Both the position numbers and the translations under genes were made by a program. This document shows, piece by piece, positions 18,197-25,658 of a stretch of DNA of 64,000 bases (position 1 is the stretch's first letter; every line of letters starts with the position of its first letter). This stretch comes from Njordibacter sp028825405. GTDB taxonomy: Bacteria > Pseudomonadota > Gammaproteobacteria > Pseudomonadales > Balneatricaceae. The notes beneath the pieces were generated by a model. The model saw only the letters and a list, made by a program, of their open reading frames with translations, was not told the DNA's origin and ran no database searches. The DNA lies in assembly GCF_047730065.1 (NCBI RefSeq), contig NZ_CP159829.1, positions 124,001 to 188,000 of the forward strand, given 5' to 3'.

Positions 18197-19222
18197 ATGC
18201 AAAGTAATAAAACAATTCATGTGATTTCAGCCCATGCTGAAGGGGAAGTAGGTGATGTTATTGTGGGTGGTGTAAGCCCACCTCCGGGAGACAGCCTCTG
18301 GCAGCAGCGCACTTTTATTGCTCAAAATCAGAGCTTACGTAACTTTGTACTTAACGAGCCTCGGGGCGGGGTGTTTCGTCATGTTAATTTGTTAGTACCA
18401 CCCAAAAATCCAAAAGCGCACGCGGCCTTCATCATTATGGAACCCGAGCATACACCGCCAATGTCTGGCTCAAACTCTATCTGTGTGGCTACAGTTCTCC
18501 TCGACGGTGGCATTATTCCCATGCAGGAACCAGTGACTGAAATGGTGCTGGAGGCCCCTGGTGGTCTCGTGCACGTGCGGGCCCTATGCAAAGATGGAAA
18601 AGCTGAACGCATATTTGTACGCAACCTACCCAGCTTTGCTGATCAAATTGGAGTGCCCCTAGAAGTGCCTGAGCTGGGGCGTATCATGGTTGACACAGCT
18701 TATGGTGGCGATAGCTTTGTTATCGTTGACGCGGCTGCGTTGGGGTTTAAAATTATAGCTTCTGAGGCCCGAAAAATTGCGCAACTTGGGGTGCTCATCA
18801 CCAAGGCTGCGAATGAGCAACTGGGTTTTAATCATCCAGACAACCCAGATTGGAAACATATTTCCTTTTGTGCTTTCTGTGGCCCATTAGAAAAAACAGA
18901 TAAGGGTTTGCGGGGCACATCTGCGGTGGTGATCCAGCCGGGAAAAGTAGACCGTTCGCCAACAGGAACTGCGGTTTCTGCCCGTATGGCGGTGATGGCC
19001 GCTAAAGGTGATATGCATGTAGGCGATGAATTTGAAGCCACGTCAATTATAGGGTCGACCTTTACGGGAAAAATCATCGCCACAGCTGAAGTGGGTCATC
19101 ACCCCGCAATTGTGCCCGAAATTAGTGGCCGTGGATGGATCACTGGCATTCACCAGCATATGCTTGACCCCACTGACCCTTGGCCAGAGGGCTATAAGCT
19201 GACGGATACTTGGGGTGTTTAA
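18197..19222 (+). CDS. Proline-racemase-family protein with Ser/Thr at the two catalytic positions
   Basis: A 341-residue proline-racemase fold protein. The first half-site reads PPMSGSN, so Ser (residue 90) sits where racemases have Cys in MCGH. The second half-site reads DRSPTGTAVSARMAV, so Thr (residue 256) replaces the second Cys. TAYGGDSFVIVDA is the conserved middle motif. Known groups are Cys/Cys (racemase or epimerase), Ser/Cys (4-hydroxyproline epimerase) and Cys/Thr (trans-3-hydroxyproline dehydratase). Ser/Thr fits none of these, so epimerase versus dehydratase is open. It lies 9 bases after the dehydratase-like gene, with a GAGGAAA ribosome-binding site. Confidence 0.85.
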   Translation: MQSNKTIHVISAHAEGEVGDVIVGGVSPPPGDSLWQQRTFIAQNQSLRNFVLNEPRGGVFRHVNLLVPPKNPKAHAAFIIMEPEHTPPMSGSNSICVATVLLDGGIIPMQEPVTEMVLEAPGGLVHVRALCKDGKAERIFVRNLPSFADQIGVPLEVPELGRIMVDTAYGGDSFVIVDAAALGFKIIASEARKIAQLGVLITKAANEQLGFNHPDNPDWKHISFCAFCGPLEKTDKGLRGTSAVVIQPGKVDRSPTGTAVSARMAVMAAKGDMHVGDEFEATSIIGSTFTGKIIATAEVGHHPAIVPEISGRGWITGIHQHMLDPTDPWPEGYKLTDTWGV

Positions 19223-19252
19223 AGGGGTCTCGATTTGAGGGTTAAAGCTAGC

Positions 19253-20272
19253 TTAGGAGACTGTTAGTTTGAGTATATCTTCATGCAGTTGTTGTGGAAT
19301 TTCAACATAACCTCTCTCTAAGTTGCGGGCCCGCGCTGCATAGCGGCGCTGAGAGGGCAGGCGCGCGCCTTGATCAACGATATCTGCAAACAGGCGTTCA
19401 GCCCGCTGATCATTGTCGACCACTTTGCCACCACTGAATAGGTTAGGGTCAAAGGCGAGGATAATCTCTCCATGATGGGGAGCCCCCCCTGTACCTGCAG
19501 CAAACGCCATGCTTTCTAAACTGGTCATATCATCAATTAAGGGCCCTGCGAGCAGTTCTATCATAATTGAAAGAGCAGAACCTTTATAACCACCAAAGGT
19601 TAACATCGCCCCATCAAGGGCTGCTTGAGCATCAGTGGTTGACTGGCCGTGTTTATCAATCGCCACTCCTTCAGGTAAAGACTTGCCAGCACGCTTATAG
19701 AGTTCAATCTCACCGCGGGCAAACCCACTGGTGGCAAAATCGAAGGTGAATGGATCTTGTCCTAATCGAGGCCAGCTAAAGGCTAGAGGGTTAGTTCCTA
19801 AGCTACCGCGTATACCACCCGCAGGAGCAACCCAAGCATGACTTGGAACCATGGCCATAGCCGCTAAACCGGCCTTGGAAAGCCGCTCCACTTCGGGCCA
19901 TAAAGCCGAGAAGTGAAAACAGCGATTGACCACTAGTGCGGCAATGCCGTGTTTACGGGTCTTTTCAATAAGTTTTGGCATAGCACTATCGATAGCGAGT
20001 AAAGACATGCCCCCTTGTGCATCAGCGTGTATAATTGACGCATCAGTTGTGCTCACCGTGGGCAAAATATGAGGCTCTATTTTTCCAGCTTTTATGGTCT
20101 CGATGCACATAAATAAACGAAATAGTCCATGGGACTGACAATCGTCTAACTGACAGGTATACAGCATCTTAGCAATCGCTAGGGCATGTGCCTGGCCAAA
20201 GCCTGCATGGCTTAATACCTCAATACTGAGTGAATGGACTTCTTGAAGCGTAAGTTTAATGAATGCACTCAT
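19253..20272 (-). CDS. Ldh/malate-dehydrogenase-2-family oxidoreductase, probable pyrroline-2-carboxylate reductase
   Basis: A 339-residue NAD(P)H oxidoreductase of the Ldh_2 family. It has a central SHAWVAPAGGIRGSLGTNPLAFSWP block, DGAMLTFGGYKGSALSIMIELLAGPL and FDPNLFSG near the end. Family members include Dpk/LhpD-type delta-1-pyrroline-2-carboxylate reductases, which finish 3-hydroxyproline breakdown to L-proline. The start at 20272 (MSAFIKLTL) is preferred. A longer frame to 20353 runs through the shared regulatory region and reads like non-coding DNA. It is divergent from the GntR gene and convergent with the racemase-like gene. Confidence 0.78.
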   Translation of the reverse strand: MSAFIKLTLQEVHSLSIEVLSHAGFGQAHALAIAKMLYTCQLDDCQSHGLFRLFMCIETIKAGKIEPHILPTVSTTDASIIHADAQGGMSLLAIDSAMPKLIEKTRKHGIAALVVNRCFHFSALWPEVERLSKAGLAAMAMVPSHAWVAPAGGIRGSLGTNPLAFSWPRLGQDPFTFDFATSGFARGEIELYKRAGKSLPEGVAIDKHGQSTTDAQAALDGAMLTFGGYKGSALSIMIELLAGPLIDDMTSLESMAFAAGTGGAPHHGEIILAFDPNLFSGGKVVDNDQRAERLFADIVDQGARLPSQRRYAARARNLERGYVEIPQQLHEDILKLTVS

Positions 20273-20307
20273 AACGGATGTGACTATTCTATGTTTTAAA
20301 TTATGGA

Positions 20308-20321
20308 TTTTGGATACAATA
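20308..20321 (+). promoter_or_regulatory. Putative GntR operator TTTTGGATACAATA
   Basis: This 14-bp sequence recurs exactly at 22365, upstream of the semialdehyde dehydrogenase, and its core recurs inverted at 11745. Here it lies between the divergent reductase and GntR genes, 66 bases before the GntR start. That position fits autoregulation. It is inferred from repetition. Confidence 0.55.
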
Positions 20322-20386
20322 GTAACTATTGCAAATATATCTGCAACAAACAAGACAAAAATCTTAGCCTATGAAAAACTTAAGTA

Positions 20387-21070
20387 ATGACAAATAAACG
20401 CGCCATATTAAGAAAAAGCCTGCCTGATATGATTTCTGACGACATTCGTGAGCGCATTCTTAATGGAGAATTATCTGAAGGGGACGCCATCAGACAAGAA
20501 GCTTTGGCAGAGGAATATCACGTGTCGCGGATGCCAGTGCGCGAAGCTTTAAAAAGACTAGATGCCGAAGGGTTAGTGCAACTAACAAACAACAAAGGCG
20601 CGACGGTAATCAAACACTCATTAGATGAAATTGGTGAGATTTTTGACCTGAGGCGATTAATTGAAGTTGATCTATTTCGTCGAGCCATACCTAAAATGAC
20701 GGCAGATCATTTCGCACTTAGTGATAAATTGGTCAACGAGATGGATGCTTCATATGAGGCCAATGACGTTGCCAAATGGGGCGACCTTAACGCTGAATAC
20801 CATTGTTCATTATACGCAGCAGCAGATTGTAAGTTTACTGATGAGTTGTTGAAAAAAATTAGTATAAGGGCCGATCGCTATGTACGCATGCATTTAACGG
20901 TCATGCATCAATTGGAACTGGTCAAGGATGAGCACCACCAACTTTTGATCTTGGCGCAACAACAAGAAGTGCATCAAGCCTGTGAGCTTTTGACTAAACA
21001 TATTTTACGGGCCAAAAATGAATTGCTGGCCTTGATTGCAGAAAATAGAAGTGATAAAAAAGTTTCTTAG
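20387..21070 (+). CDS. GntR-family regulator, FadR/FCD subfamily
   Basis: A 227-residue repressor-type protein. The N-terminal winged helix (IRERILNGELSEGDAIRQEALAEE, then SRMPVREALKRL and DAEGLVQL) is typical GntR. The C-terminal FCD all-helical effector domain has EIFDLRRLIEVDLFRRAIPKM and the metal/effector histidines in EYHCSLYAAA and TKHILRAKNEL. It sits in the middle of the hydroxyproline-type locus next to a repeated operator-like sequence, so local control by the pathway substrate is likely. Confidence 0.88.
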   Translation: MTNKRAILRKSLPDMISDDIRERILNGELSEGDAIRQEALAEEYHVSRMPVREALKRLDAEGLVQLTNNKGATVIKHSLDEIGEIFDLRRLIEVDLFRRAIPKMTADHFALSDKLVNEMDASYEANDVAKWGDLNAEYHCSLYAAADCKFTDELLKKISIRADRYVRMHLTVMHQLELVKDEHHQLLILAQQQEVHQACELLTKHILRAKNELLALIAENRSDKKVS

Positions 21071-21149
21071 TAACCTTCAAACAACCCAGCGAGTCTACTA
21101 AAAATCATATGCATGGCCGCTTTTAAAACACCTCGTCAAGGAGTGATAA

Positions 21150-22292
21150 ATGAGTAAAATATTAACGAGCCATGTGGGCTCATTACCAAGATCTCAAGCA
21201 GTTGTTGACTATATATTTGCAAGAGAAAATGAACAGCCTTATGACGAAACTCAATTTGATGAGTGCATGAAAAGCAGTGTGGCTGACACTGTACACAAGC
21301 AAAAGCTTGCTGGAATTGACATTGTCAGCGACGGTGAAACATCAAAAATATCCTACGCCACCTATGTAAAAGATAGGTATACAGGTTTTTCAGGTGACAG
21401 CCCTCGCAACCCTCCTGAAGATTTGAAATTGTTTCCAGGCTACCTTAAAAGACTGGCTGATGATGGTGGCACACCGCAATACGCCAGGCCCATGTGCACC
21501 AGTGAGGTCAAGTCAAAAGGTCAGGGAGAGCTGCAAAAAGACATCTCTAACCTAAAAGCAGCAATGGCTGTCCATGGTGTTGATAGAGGCTTTATGAATG
21601 CGGCCTCACCAGGGGTCATCTCTTTATTTTTACAAAATGACTATTACCCAACCAGAGATGCTTATTTAGCGGCGCTAGCAGATGCAATGCGTGATGAGTA
21701 TGAAATGATTGTGGCATCAGGACTCGACTTGCAGCTAGATTGTCCTGATCTGGCCCTTTCAAGGCACATGTTATTTAATCACTTATCAGACGCTGAGTTT
21801 ATTAAAATTGCTGAAGCCCACGTGGAAGCACTTAATCATGCCCTCAAAAATGTGCCTGCAGAAAAAGTGAGGATTCATATTTGTTGGGGTAATTACGAAG
21901 GCCCTCATTGTTGTGATATTGATATGAATAAGGTGTTTGGAACTTTGATGAAGGCCAAGGCCCAATATACCCTATTTGAAACGTCAAACCCTAGACATGC
22001 CCACGAATGGACTGTTTTCAGGGATCGTAAAAATGAAATACCAGACCACAAAATACTTGTGCCTGGGGTGGTGGACACCACCACTAATTTTGTTGAACAT
22101 CCTGAATTAGTGGCTGAGCGCATTCAAAAATTTGTTGATATTGTAGGGCATGACAGGGTCATTGCGGGTTCTGACTGTGGCTTTGGCACATTCGCTGGTT
22201 TTGGAGCGGTCGATCCAGAAATTGCCTTTGCCAAGCTTAAGTCGTTAGCTGAGGGTGCTGCTTTAGTCAATCAGCGCATCAAAGGCAGATAA
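21150..22292 (+). CDS. MetE C-terminal-like cobalamin-independent methyltransferase-family protein
   Basis: A 380-residue protein with the zinc-barrel fold of the MetE C-terminal half, but no N-terminal MetE domain. It begins with the family motif SHVGSLPRSQAV. Candidate zinc ligands are in RIHICWGNYEGPH (His and Cys) and AGSDCGF (Cys). LVPGVVDTTTNFVEHPELVAERI is the typical late block. Relatives include methionine synthase II-like proteins and epoxyalkane:CoM transferase. Placed among catabolic genes, it may move a methyl group or activate a thiol; the substrate is unknown. It has an AAGGAG ribosome-binding site. Confidence 0.8.
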   Translation: MSKILTSHVGSLPRSQAVVDYIFARENEQPYDETQFDECMKSSVADTVHKQKLAGIDIVSDGETSKISYATYVKDRYTGFSGDSPRNPPEDLKLFPGYLKRLADDGGTPQYARPMCTSEVKSKGQGELQKDISNLKAAMAVHGVDRGFMNAASPGVISLFLQNDYYPTRDAYLAALADAMRDEYEMIVASGLDLQLDCPDLALSRHMLFNHLSDAEFIKIAEAHVEALNHALKNVPAEKVRIHICWGNYEGPHCCDIDMNKVFGTLMKAKAQYTLFETSNPRHAHEWTVFRDRKNEIPDHKILVPGVVDTTTNFVEHPELVAERIQKFVDIVGHDRVIAGSDCGFGTFAGFGAVDPEIAFAKLKSLAEGAALVNQRIKGR

Positions 22293-22364
22293 ACATGATA
22301 GCCATGGCAGCGATGATGAATAGGGCGTCACTAAGGGCGCTCTAGGCAGTTGTATAACCTATAA

Positions 22365-22378
22365 TTTTGGATACAATA
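22365..22378 (+). promoter_or_regulatory. Putative GntR operator TTTTGGATACAATA, second copy
   Basis: Identical over 14 bp to the site at 20308. A TCCAAAA 8-10 bases further on gives an inverted arm (TTTTGGA...TCCAAAA), as expected for a dimeric regulator. It lies 52 bases before the aldehyde dehydrogenase start, so that gene likely has its own regulated promoter. Confidence 0.55.
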
Positions 22379-22430
22379 TAAGGAATCCAAAACCCAACAG
22401 CAAATTGCTTGCGCAGAGAAATATAAACTC

Positions 22431-23951
22431 ATGATGACCTTTAAACCGCATGGACAACACCTAATTTCGGGCCAATGGGTGGCAGGTAGAAATACCTCTA
22501 TATCATCACCTGCCACAGGGCCATCGTTTCAATTCTTCGTTGCTGGTGTGGAGGAAATTAATGCAGCTGTGCAAGCCGCAGAAGACGCTTTTTGGAGTTA
22601 TGGGTATGTTAGTTGTGAAAAACGTGCCATATTTTTAAACACCATTGCTGATGAGATTGAAGCAAGAGCAACAATCATTACGCAGATTGGCTGCGCAGAA
22701 ACAGGTTTACCCGAAGCGCGCCTCAATGGTGAGCGTGGCCGGACAACGGGTCAATTGCGCTTGTTTGCCGATCATATTCTTCAAAGTGACTATCTTGACC
22801 GCCGCCATGATGTAGCCTTGCCTGATCGTCAACCCATGCCTCGTACTGAGCTAAATATGATTCAAAGACCCATTGGGCCAGTGGCTGTATTTGGAGCATC
22901 TAACTTTCCACTTGCTTTTTCGACGGCGGGTGGCGACACGGCAGCAGCTCTTGCCGCAGGTTGCCCAGTGGTCGTGAAAGCCCATGGGGCCCATCCGGGC
23001 ACCAGTGAAATTGTAGCTGAGGCGGTGCTTGCTGCCATCTCAAAATGTAACATTCATGTGGGTGTATTTAGCTTAATCCAAGGAGGGGATAGCCGTGAGG
23101 TAGGTGCCCAATTAGTCAAGCATCCATTGGTTAAAGCGGTTGGCTTTACTGGCTCTCACGTAGGTGGGCGTGCCCTATTTGATCTCTGTGCCGCTAGACC
23201 AGAGCCTATCCCATTCTTTGGCGAACTGGGCTCCATTAACCCCATGTTCATTTTTGATGGTGCCATGGCTAATCGAGGATCAAGCATCGCCGAGGGATGG
23301 GCAGGTTCACTCACCATGGGGGCTGGCCAATTTTGTACCAACCCCGGTGTTGTGGTTGTGCTTGAGGGTGGTGATGCTGAGCAGTTTAGTCAAACTGCTA
23401 ATGACGCTTTGACCAAGACCCCAGCTCAAACTATGCTGACTGATGGCATTGCAACTGCTTACCGAGCTGGACAAGAACGCATGGCTGAAACCTCAGGTGT
23501 GCAACAAGTGATGAGTTCAACCTATGAAGAGCGCAAGGCTTCACCTTTTTTATATAGAACAACGGCCCAAAATTGGCTGTCAAATGCAGCCTTAATGGAA
23601 GAGGTGTTCGGTCCACTGGGTATCATTGTCACAGCCCAGAACCTGGAGGAAATGAGAGCAGTGGCTCTGAGTCTTCCGGGTCAGCTCACCTGTACTTTGC
23701 ATATCGACGAAGAAGACACGGAAGCAGCAACAGGTTTCATGCCCATTCTTGAGCGCAAGGCTGGACGTGTGTTAGCCAATAGCTTCCCCACGGGGGTTGA
23801 AGTGAGCGACACCATGGTGCATGGTGGTCCTTATCCAGCCACTACTAACTTCGGCGCCACATCGGTAGGCACACTCTCTATCCGTCGTTTCTTGCGCCCC
23901 GTCTGCTTCCAGAATATTCCTCATGCATTATTGCCTCAAGATTTGCGGTGA
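22431..23951 (+). CDS. Aldehyde dehydrogenase (NADP+), probable 2-ketoglutarate semialdehyde dehydrogenase
   Basis: A 506-residue ALDH of the KGSADH type: a variant GASNFPLAFSTAGGDTAAALAAGCPVVVKAH cofactor site, the catalytic glutamate in FFGELGSINP, and the catalytic cysteine in GAGQFCTNPG. The C-terminal block GVEVSDTMVHGGPYPATT is typical of ketoglutarate-semialdehyde dehydrogenases. The enzyme would turn the LhpC product into 2-oxoglutarate, closing the hydroxyproline route. Two ATG codons are adjacent at the start. Confidence 0.85.
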   Translation: MMTFKPHGQHLISGQWVAGRNTSISSPATGPSFQFFVAGVEEINAAVQAAEDAFWSYGYVSCEKRAIFLNTIADEIEARATIITQIGCAETGLPEARLNGERGRTTGQLRLFADHILQSDYLDRRHDVALPDRQPMPRTELNMIQRPIGPVAVFGASNFPLAFSTAGGDTAAALAAGCPVVVKAHGAHPGTSEIVAEAVLAAISKCNIHVGVFSLIQGGDSREVGAQLVKHPLVKAVGFTGSHVGGRALFDLCAARPEPIPFFGELGSINPMFIFDGAMANRGSSIAEGWAGSLTMGAGQFCTNPGVVVVLEGGDAEQFSQTANDALTKTPAQTMLTDGIATAYRAGQERMAETSGVQQVMSSTYEERKASPFLYRTTAQNWLSNAALMEEVFGPLGIIVTAQNLEEMRAVALSLPGQLTCTLHIDEEDTEAATGFMPILERKAGRVLANSFPTGVEVSDTMVHGGPYPATTNFGATSVGTLSIRRFLRPVCFQNIPHALLPQDLR

Positions 23952-24099
23952 ATGAGCCAGAAGCTAGATAATATCAATGGCTTTGCTTATGCCACCAAGA
24001 GTTAACAGCCCAGATAACAAGGGCCTCCAAACACCCAAACAATGGCTTGCCTAAGAAGGTGGCCTATAAGTCTGTTTAACTCAGGAGATGATCACCTTG

Positions 24100-24711
24100 A
24101 TGGACAAACCGTTTTCACAAGCTTGCGCTAATAATCAGGGTGTTATTGGTGACATATTGCAGCGCGTGTTTGCTAGCAAGTTCAAAGCCCTAGAGATTGG
24201 CAGTGGCACTGGGCAGCATGGGGTTTTTTTTGCGCGCCAGCTAACACATCTTAGTTGGCAGATGAGTGACAAAGTGCAAAATCATGTGGGTATCAATCAG
24301 TGGATTAACGATGATCCAGTCGCTAATTTATTGGCCCCTCTCACCTTAGATGTGCTTCGTGATGCGTGGCCAAGTGACCATTATGATGCCATTTATACAG
24401 CTAACACGGCCCATATTATGCCTTGGAATGCAGTCACTGCCATGTTTACAGGTATCGGTGAGCGACTTGTATCGGGTGGTGTATTTTGTCTCTATGGGCC
24501 CATGAAATATTTGGGTGTGTTGGACGCCCCGTCTAATATTGCGTTTGACTACAGACTTCGACAGCAGCATGCCCATCAGGGTATTAGAGAATTTCATGAC
24601 ATTAATCAATTGGCATTGGACGCTGGGTTAGTGTTACGTGAAGATAACTCCATGCCTGCTAATAATCGACTGATCGTTTGGCAAAAGGTTGATATGCCAA
24701 CATTAGTTTAA
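24100..24711 (+). CDS. DUF938-family SAM-dependent methyltransferase-like protein
   Basis: About 203 residues with the DUF938 pattern: FSQACANNQGVI near the start, the SAM-binding ALEIGSGTGQHGVFFA, DAIYTANTAHIMPW and LYGPMKYLG in the core, and FHDINQLALDAGL with MPANNRLIVW at the end. The substrate of the family is unknown. AGGAG at 24083 abuts an ATG at 24088, too close to be used, so ATG 24100 is the better start. It stands alone downstream of the catabolic locus. Confidence 0.8.
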   Translation: MDKPFSQACANNQGVIGDILQRVFASKFKALEIGSGTGQHGVFFARQLTHLSWQMSDKVQNHVGINQWINDDPVANLLAPLTLDVLRDAWPSDHYDAIYTANTAHIMPWNAVTAMFTGIGERLVSGGVFCLYGPMKYLGVLDAPSNIAFDYRLRQQHAHQGIREFHDINQLALDAGLVLREDNSMPANNRLIVWQKVDMPTLV

Positions 24712-24872
24712 AACGAGTAACTCGTCAGATGGTTAAAAAATAGTACATAAAATGGACTAGTTATAAATGTAGCTGAGAACTATACTCGAAGCATTAGACT
24801 CAGTATTAGTTCTAATTATTTTACTAAAGTGAGCAATTTAAACACGCTATCAACCTTAAATGAGGATCCATA

Positions 24873-25226
24873 ATGTCTTCCATAGAAATTAAGAATTTTG
24901 CCACAGACTCAGACGTGAGCACGCCCAATAATGCCTGTGTTGAAACTGTAAATATTGCGGGTCAAAAGATCATGAAACTTGTGGTTCAACCAGGTTGGGT
25001 ATGGTCTAAAGACATACAACCTGTCGTTGGAACCCAAAGTTGTGAGGCTAAGCACCTAGGCGTTATTGTGGAAGGGACCATTACCTGTCGCCATGACGAT
25101 GGCACAGAAGCAACTTATACTGCAGGTGACGCTTACGCTATTGAACCTGGCCATGACGCTTGGGTTGTAGGTGACAAGCAGGCTGTTGCTTATGAATTCC
25201 ACGGTGTTTGGGGTGACAAGCTCTAA
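24873..25226 (+). CDS. Small cupin-domain protein
   Basis: A 117-residue single-domain cupin. Metal-type histidines are placed in CEAKHLGVIVEGTITCRHDDG and AIEPGHDAWVVGD, flanking beta strands of the conserved jelly roll. Function is unknown; such proteins can be sensors, isomerases or dioxygenases. A GAGGATCCATA stretch precedes the ATG. A terminator follows directly, so it is monocistronic. Confidence 0.82.
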   Translation: MSSIEIKNFATDSDVSTPNNACVETVNIAGQKIMKLVVQPGWVWSKDIQPVVGTQSCEAKHLGVIVEGTITCRHDDGTEATYTAGDAYAIEPGHDAWVVGDKQAVAYEFHGVWGDKL

Positions 25227-25260
25227 GCATCCTTACTTTTGAAACAAGCTAAGGCTGATT

Positions 25261-25289
25261 TAGGTTGCTTATAAAACCTATCTTTTTTT
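25261..25289 (+). terminator. Rho-independent terminator after the cupin gene
   Basis: TAGGTT and AACCTA form a 6-bp stem with an 8-base loop, followed by TCTTTTTTT. It lies 35 bases past the cupin stop. Confidence 0.8.
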
Positions 25290-25352
25290 GTCGTTAATTT
25301 GGCACTAATGTGTCATTACTTTGGTATAACTTTGCTCTTGGAAAGGGTCAAT

Positions 25353-25439
25353 ATGGCGTCCGATGAAGTGTTAAAAATATTCACTTACAAAGCCGAAAAA
25401 GCCTGTGCTTATATCACTAGCATGTTCCCATTGAGTTGA
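25353..25439 (+). CDS. Possible 28-residue small protein
   Basis: In the 430-bp gap before the RND gene, an ATG preceded by GGAAAGGG opens a frame giving MASDEVLKIFTYKAEKACAY and ending FPLS. TTGGTATAACTTT upstream could be a -10 region. It is amphipathic-looking and unlike its surroundings in composition, but I recognise no family. The terminator at 25261 separates it from the cupin gene, so it would need its own promoter. Confidence 0.3.
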   Translation: MASDEVLKIFTYKAEKACAYITSMFPLS

Positions 25440-25572
25440 TTCTGTATTTTTTAATACCTGTTAGTATTTTACTTTGTAGTTTTTAATTTGTTGCCGTACA
25501 ATGGCGCCTAATTTGATCTAAAGCTTTAACTAAAAATTACCGTATAAAACCATATCATTCAAACTAAACGCC

Positions 25573-25596
25573 ACTCTAGCACTCTAGCACTCTAGC
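25573..25596 (+). repeat. Three tandem copies of ACTCTAGC
   Basis: Three perfect head-to-tail 8-bp units lie about 60 bases before the RND exporter start, close to where its promoter would be. Changes in copy number by replication slippage could alter promoter spacing. Confidence 0.85.
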
Positions 25597-25658
25597 GCTG
25601 GGCATCAAGGGTGTTTGCTATACTTAAATAGTGATGATCCAATTAACTTGAGGAACAC

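Noticed and set aside
20273..20353. N-terminal extension of the pyrroline-2-carboxylate reductase-like gene
   Set aside because: It runs through the shared promoter/operator with the GntR gene and reads like A/T-rich non-coding DNA.
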